Shown here piece after piece: positions 60,200 to 64,000 of a DNA stretch of 64,000 nt. The translations under genes were made by a program, and so were the position numbers. Numbering within the stretch: position 1 is the stretch's first letter; every line of letters starts with the position of its first letter. The stretch is taken from contig NW_019211458.1 of NCBI RefSeq assembly GCF_002443255.2, positions 30,651,319 to 30,715,318 on the forward strand, in the 5' to 3' direction. Below the pieces are notes generated by a model. The model was not told where the DNA came from. It worked only from the letters and a program-made list of their open reading frames with translations, and made no database searches. The DNA is from Varroa destructor (taxonomy: Eukaryota; Arthropoda; Arachnida; Mesostigmata; Varroidae).

Positions 60200-62200
60200 T
60201 CGCATATTTTTTTATATTTTATCGACAACGCATGCGTTAGATTTTATGGACAAAAAACAATCCGTTTAAAGTACGGGAATTGCCCACACAGACTGTGCGG
60301 GTTCTTCCAAACATGGTTTTCACAGCCGCATGAGATGCCCTCAAACAGCCACCTTACCGTATCGGAAACGCGTGGTAAAATACTGGACGCGGTCATGCTT
60401 TGTAAACACGAGTAAAAAAAAACTTCATTTAGAATTCCAGTTTTCACAGTCTCCTGAGTGCCACAATAAGAGCATTGACTTGGGCATCTAAGCTGTGAAG
60501 TCAGCCTGCCATTCTATCGTCACTGGAATATGTAGTCCCAAGCATTTATTAGTCTGACAAAACAAAAGCTGAGCCACATCAAGTAAAATGTGTTGGATGT
60601 CGATGACATGTTGAAGGAATTGACTACAAGACTAAATGGTCAGAAAACTTATGTAATCTCTTCCATATGCTCAAGAGAACTCGGTATATCGTCAGCAATC
60701 CTGATAGACTGAATGCAAAAAAGCATGGAGTGCACTCCGCCTAAGTGATGACCGTACATATAGGCCGTCAAAATTTTAAACAGAACAAAATTCATGTATG
60801 GCTTGAGAACTGACTTTTGAAGTGTTCCGAGGTTTACTTTTTCCAACGCAAAGTTAAGAAGACCAATCTTCACTGCCTGTCGTCTTCCGAAAGGTAACCC
60901 TTGAAGCTATCGATGGTGATCGGTGTGCACCTGATGCTTTATAGTATTTTCAGAAGGATCGAGTAACTGAAACAACTGAAGACGGTTGCAGTTTTTAGAA
61001 ATGCATCAAGACAGAGCTCTCCATTGTCAATGTCATCTGTGATCCCCCGCCAAATGCGCTATGGCCAGTTCTGTCGTTCAAGACTTCCGCAAAACGAATT
61101 AAGTAAGTAAGGTAGGTCTAACACTTTCAAAGTATCTATGAAGTCTGCTAATCTATCCTTTCGAAAACCTTAAACAAATAAATTGCTAGAGGTATTGGAT
61201 GGTAATTCACAGGCCAAATGAATTCCTTTTCTTTCGTGAACTAAGAAACAATCTTCGCGCTATTTAACCCAGTAGAAAAGGATCCCACCTCAATGACTAG
61301 GTTGATAGACTGGCGAGAAGGCGTGTCAAGGCTAACGCGGCGGTGCTTAACAATCTGCCTGGGACATCAGCTGCACACCGTTGTCCACCATTCATTTCGT
61401 GCTATTTAAAACAATCTGAGCCTTGCTGAGATACTTTATCCTAAAGGATGCACGGCCGATAGTTGATGCTGCTTATGAAATTTCCCTTGGGCTTGTCAGC
61501 AATAAACAGAGAATTGTGGACTTGATGTTCAGAGTTGAGGTTGCGATAGTAGAACAATTCAAAATTTTCCTCTAGTGCAAGAGGATCTTTGACAAATTTC
61601 TTCAATTTGCACGTATTGGCTCTTAACGGTGCTGATCATTATAAAGGGTATTTTTTACGAGCCGCCATGCCCTTCTATATTTCGTGCCTTGATTTGCTGT
61701 ATGCGACCTCATCGGTGCTATTTGTATCATTTGTTGACACAGAATCCATGACGCCTTAGTTCAGGTGAGAATTCGAACTTATTTCAATTACAGGCTGAAC
61801 TCTCGATATCAGCCTGTCAAGACGCTGTCATGTAGCCGAGTGAGAACTGGCTGTTCAGGAGATCCGCTCGAGGATGACGAAGAATTCCTTCCAAGCATAA
61901 CAAGGATGGGATGGCCAGGGCAGACATCAAACTGTGGAGGCCGCGCATGAAAATCTATCACAGTTTGCCACATCTATACAGTTAATACAAATCTTCGAAG
62001 ACGCGCGAGTAACCTTATTAACCCTTAATCTCTATATGGTGCACATTTGTCATAAATAGCCCTACCGAACTTTGAACTTTACGTTCAGGTCACCGGACAA
62101 CAACCAAGGACAGGAAACTTTCAGGAACAACCTCATCAAAGACATGATGTAGGGAACTCCTGCAAGCAAAATGGCTGGAGTAAAAACAGGCCTTCAAAAT
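60200..62200 (-). mobile_element. Decayed non-LTR retrotransposon (Jockey/CR1-like), endonuclease and reverse transcriptase remnants
   Basis: Read on the minus strand, the order of domains is that of a LINE second ORF. Near 62081-62098 SGDLNVKF matches the catalytic GDFN strand of the APE-type endonuclease. From about 61275 to 61150 one frame reads AKIVS, a stop, then FTKEKEF, VNYHPIPL and LFKVFERI, the degenerate counterpart of AKVIPIFKKG..NYRPISLL..LSKVFE. From 60920 to 60660 follow SFKGYLS, QAVKIG, GTLQKSVLKPYMNFVLF (the GVPQGSVLGPLLF block) and RIADDIPSSL (the FADD active site). Near 60545-60440 KCLGLHIPVTIEW matches the post-RT LGV.ID..L.W block. Stops interrupt it at 61441-61443 and elsewhere, and the phase changes several times, so it is inactive. 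An upstream stretch in one frame (61749 to about 61445) with several stops is probably the linker between the domains. Neither terminus, nor a poly-A tail or target-site duplication, could be identified. Confidence 0.8.
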
Positions 62201-62618
62201 AGAATCTTTCCTCACTCAGCGACGAACTGCGTAAACATTGCCGTCATTACTGCTTTTTTTTTTTACTGCTGACAACATAATGAGACTTGACTGCACAAAG
62301 ATTCTTTGTGACGTAGAACGATTCAAAAGAATACGGTAGTTGACAAATTTCGTTTGCCTCACTTACACCCGCCATATCAAGTTTAATCCGTCATCTTCAG
62401 AAAAGACTGTCAAACTTTCAAGTTGCCGTGAAACTTGTGCTTTTCTTCGGGTCATGTGCAAAAAGCTAAAAAGGGCCGTGTCAGATCAGATCTTTCTAGC
62501 ATCGCCGCAGCTTGCGCTAATGCTTGAAGTACATAGACATCTAGCTAACTGCCCAGTATGTTGCTTATAATAATATGGTAGAAGAAGCGTATGCAGAACC
62601 TTGTCTGATTCAACTTAC

Positions 62619-62681
62619 CCTCAGATGCTTCAAGAAAGCTTTCATCTGAGTCTTGTCTTTGATCGTAAATGATTTGGAGCC
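62619..62681 (-). CDS. Candidate 21-codon exon downstream of the exon at 63183-63367
   Basis: The minus strand shows a good acceptor (GTGGGTTTACAG), 63 bases, and a consensus donor (AGG/GTAAGT at 62618). In phase 0 it reads GSKSFTIKDKTQMKAFLKHL plus Arg, exactly 21 codons, and the phase matches the donor of the candidate exon at 63183-63367. A second frame (LQIIYDQRQDSDESF) is also open. Splice signals are better than the protein evidence. No family recognised. Confidence 0.4.
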
Positions 62682-63182
62682 CTGTAAACCCACAGTGAAT
62701 AGCAGTCGACGGTCATAATCGGATTGATTAGCTTGGAGCCCTTGAAAGATGTAAGTCACCGTTCTTTATATGGTTTCGCCGTATGACAATTTAGCTTATA
62801 AAACACAAATGAATTGTAATTGAAGACTGCTTCTTCAAACGGTTACATACCATCTGTATACCAGATACTGTGTTTCACGTACATATTGTATGTATTGTAA
62901 TATTTGAACCTGCATAGCCTTTCATTGCAGTAAGAAATATCAAAATGTATTTAAAATGTAATCAAAAAGAAAATAATTATAAGAGTAAGATAAATTCACA
63001 TGATGAGGCTATTTTTATACGTATGCGCGCGGTGTACATGTGAAAACACAAGGTGTATAATTTTCTACGACTTGCACACCTAAGAACTTACTCATAAACG
63101 AAAATAATTAGTTCCTAAAAGAAGTAAATAGACAAATGGAAGTTCTAATATTTTCGGAAACACCTAAGCTACGTTCTTATAC

Positions 63183-63367
63183 CATGACAACGTGTTCTGC
63201 TCGCTTAAGGACCCGCAGAAAATATTTGGACATAGCGCCTTTCTCCTTTGAATTCACCGACTTTTCTTCAGCGTCAGCGATTTCGCCCATGATGCGTCCG
63301 AGTTCGCGTTGGGACTCGTCAGAAATACGTCGACTGAAGTCGTGATGTACGTTTTCAAAACAGCCTC
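63183..63367 (-). CDS. Candidate exon of an unidentified helical protein
   Basis: On the minus strand an acceptor TTGTTCCAG precedes 185 bases that stay open as GCFENVHHDFSRRISDESQ, then RELGRIMGEIADAEEKS and KEKGAMSKYFLRVLKRAEHV, ending at a donor-like GTATAAG at 63182. The composition (charged, helix-forming, no low complexity) looks coding. The end phase is 0, which fits a well-formed exon at 62619-62681. I tried an ERp29-type C-terminal helical domain as an identity, but the following exon does not support it, so the product is left unnamed. Confidence 0.45.
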
Positions 63368-63610
63368 CTGGAACAAGTAACATTAGGTGAAAATTACATG
63401 TTGGTTAACATTTTGAATCAGACTAAGCTAACGAGATCACATATTCATCCCGATAATAAACTGTGATAAGTTGAGCATGGCGAAGAATCGCATACTCAAT
63501 TGACCTCATTTCCGAAGGGACTTTAAGCAGAGCTTTCTCTGTTACACTGAGCTGGCCTCCTACGACCACTTATAATTATTATTTCGTATATTATCAGAAT
63601 AGACGGTTAC

Positions 63611-63692
63611 TGCAAACGGCCACGCTGTGACCAAGACGCACTTGATTGTTCGAGCGGATCATCGTCCCGGCTCAGGTCTCCACTTTCGCCCT
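63611..63692 (-). CDS. Weak candidate exon, acidic segment
   Basis: An acceptor (TTCATGTTACAG) is followed on the minus strand by an open 82-base segment reading GESGDLSRDDDPLEQSSASW and SQRGRLQ, then a donor-like GTAACC at 63610 or a stop just after. Its phase does not join cleanly to the candidate exon at 63183-63367, so it may belong to an alternative transcript or not be coding. Confidence 0.2.
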
Positions 63693-64000
63693 CTGTAACA
63701 TGAACACAAAATGTATATAGAACCCATTAGTCCGCTATTGAAACACAATTGACACAAAGTCGTCGACGACGAAAAAATAAATAAATAAAATACATAATAA
63801 AAAACATAAGCTAACGAGTGAGGTGCAGCGAGGCGAAGCGCGCTTTCTCCCTCACCTCGGTCCTATGCCAAACACTTCTATCTTGTACATTTAGATCAGG
63901 CTACGTTATATCTGTAGCGTTGTGTAGGTGATTGTCAAGGGTATGATGCCGGCACGTGTTCTATACTTAAGATATGCAAGGGATATGATACGGACAAATG

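Noticed and set aside
63183..63367. ERp29/windbeutel C-terminal helical domain
   Set aside because: The helix pattern looked similar at first, but the phase-matched next exon (62619-62681) does not continue the ERp29 sequence pattern.
1..64000. CRISPR arrays, bacterial promoters, operons, rRNA
   Set aside because: No regularly spaced direct repeats, no operon-like gene packing and no rRNA-like sequence; intron and repeat content indicate a eukaryotic nuclear genome.

Overview
The window looks like gene-poor, AT-leaning nuclear DNA from a eukaryote, most likely an arthropod. It has phase-consistent spliceosomal introns (in an esterase relic), long noncoding stretches rich in TA, AG and CAG/CTG microsatellites, tRNA-derived SINE-like copies and a decayed non-LTR retrotransposon of Jockey/CR1 type. 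There are no bacterial-style operons. A chelicerate such as a mite is a reasonable guess from the esterase and retroelement style, but nothing in the sequence fixes the taxon.

Layout. From 1 to 39 kb I find no recognisable conserved gene. This part holds microsatellites, perfect hairpins, one tRNA-derived repeat copy, and a few short open frames or candidate exons that look coding but match nothing I know (small secreted-type peptides near 16.2 and 17.8 kb, a minus-strand exon pair near 26 kb). From 39 to 58.4 kb lies the most interesting region. An intact single-exon gene for a 594-residue alpha-solenoid protein (39159-40943, +) and an intact single-exon gene for an 853-residue armadillo-repeat protein (50675-53236, -) sit about 10 kb apart, and a broken fragment that appears to belong to the same family follows at 57.8-58.4 kb (+). 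All three carry a degenerate version of a segment typical of importin-alpha ARM arrays. Between the two intact genes are a carboxylesterase pseudogene (43849-45661, +), a tRNA-like repeat, and an inverted repeat around a TA microsatellite. The last 4 kb contain a roughly 2 kb Jockey/CR1-like endonuclease-reverse transcriptase relic (about 60.2-62.2 kb, -) and candidate minus-strand exons of an unidentified gene (62.6-63.7 kb).

How it fits together. The two intact genes share no operon or obvious common pathway with the rest. What links them is probable descent from an importin-alpha-like ancestor: both lack introns, both are strongly diverged, and the 853-residue protein is itself an internal tandem duplication. 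My reading is a local, fast-evolving family of intronless importin-alpha-like genes in a repeat-rich neighbourhood where other coding sequences (esterase, LINE, third ARM copy) are decaying. The two long frames staying open argues that the many frameshifts in the esterase and LINE are biological rather than sequencing errors. Protein-level statements come from reading motifs by eye and were not checked against databases.
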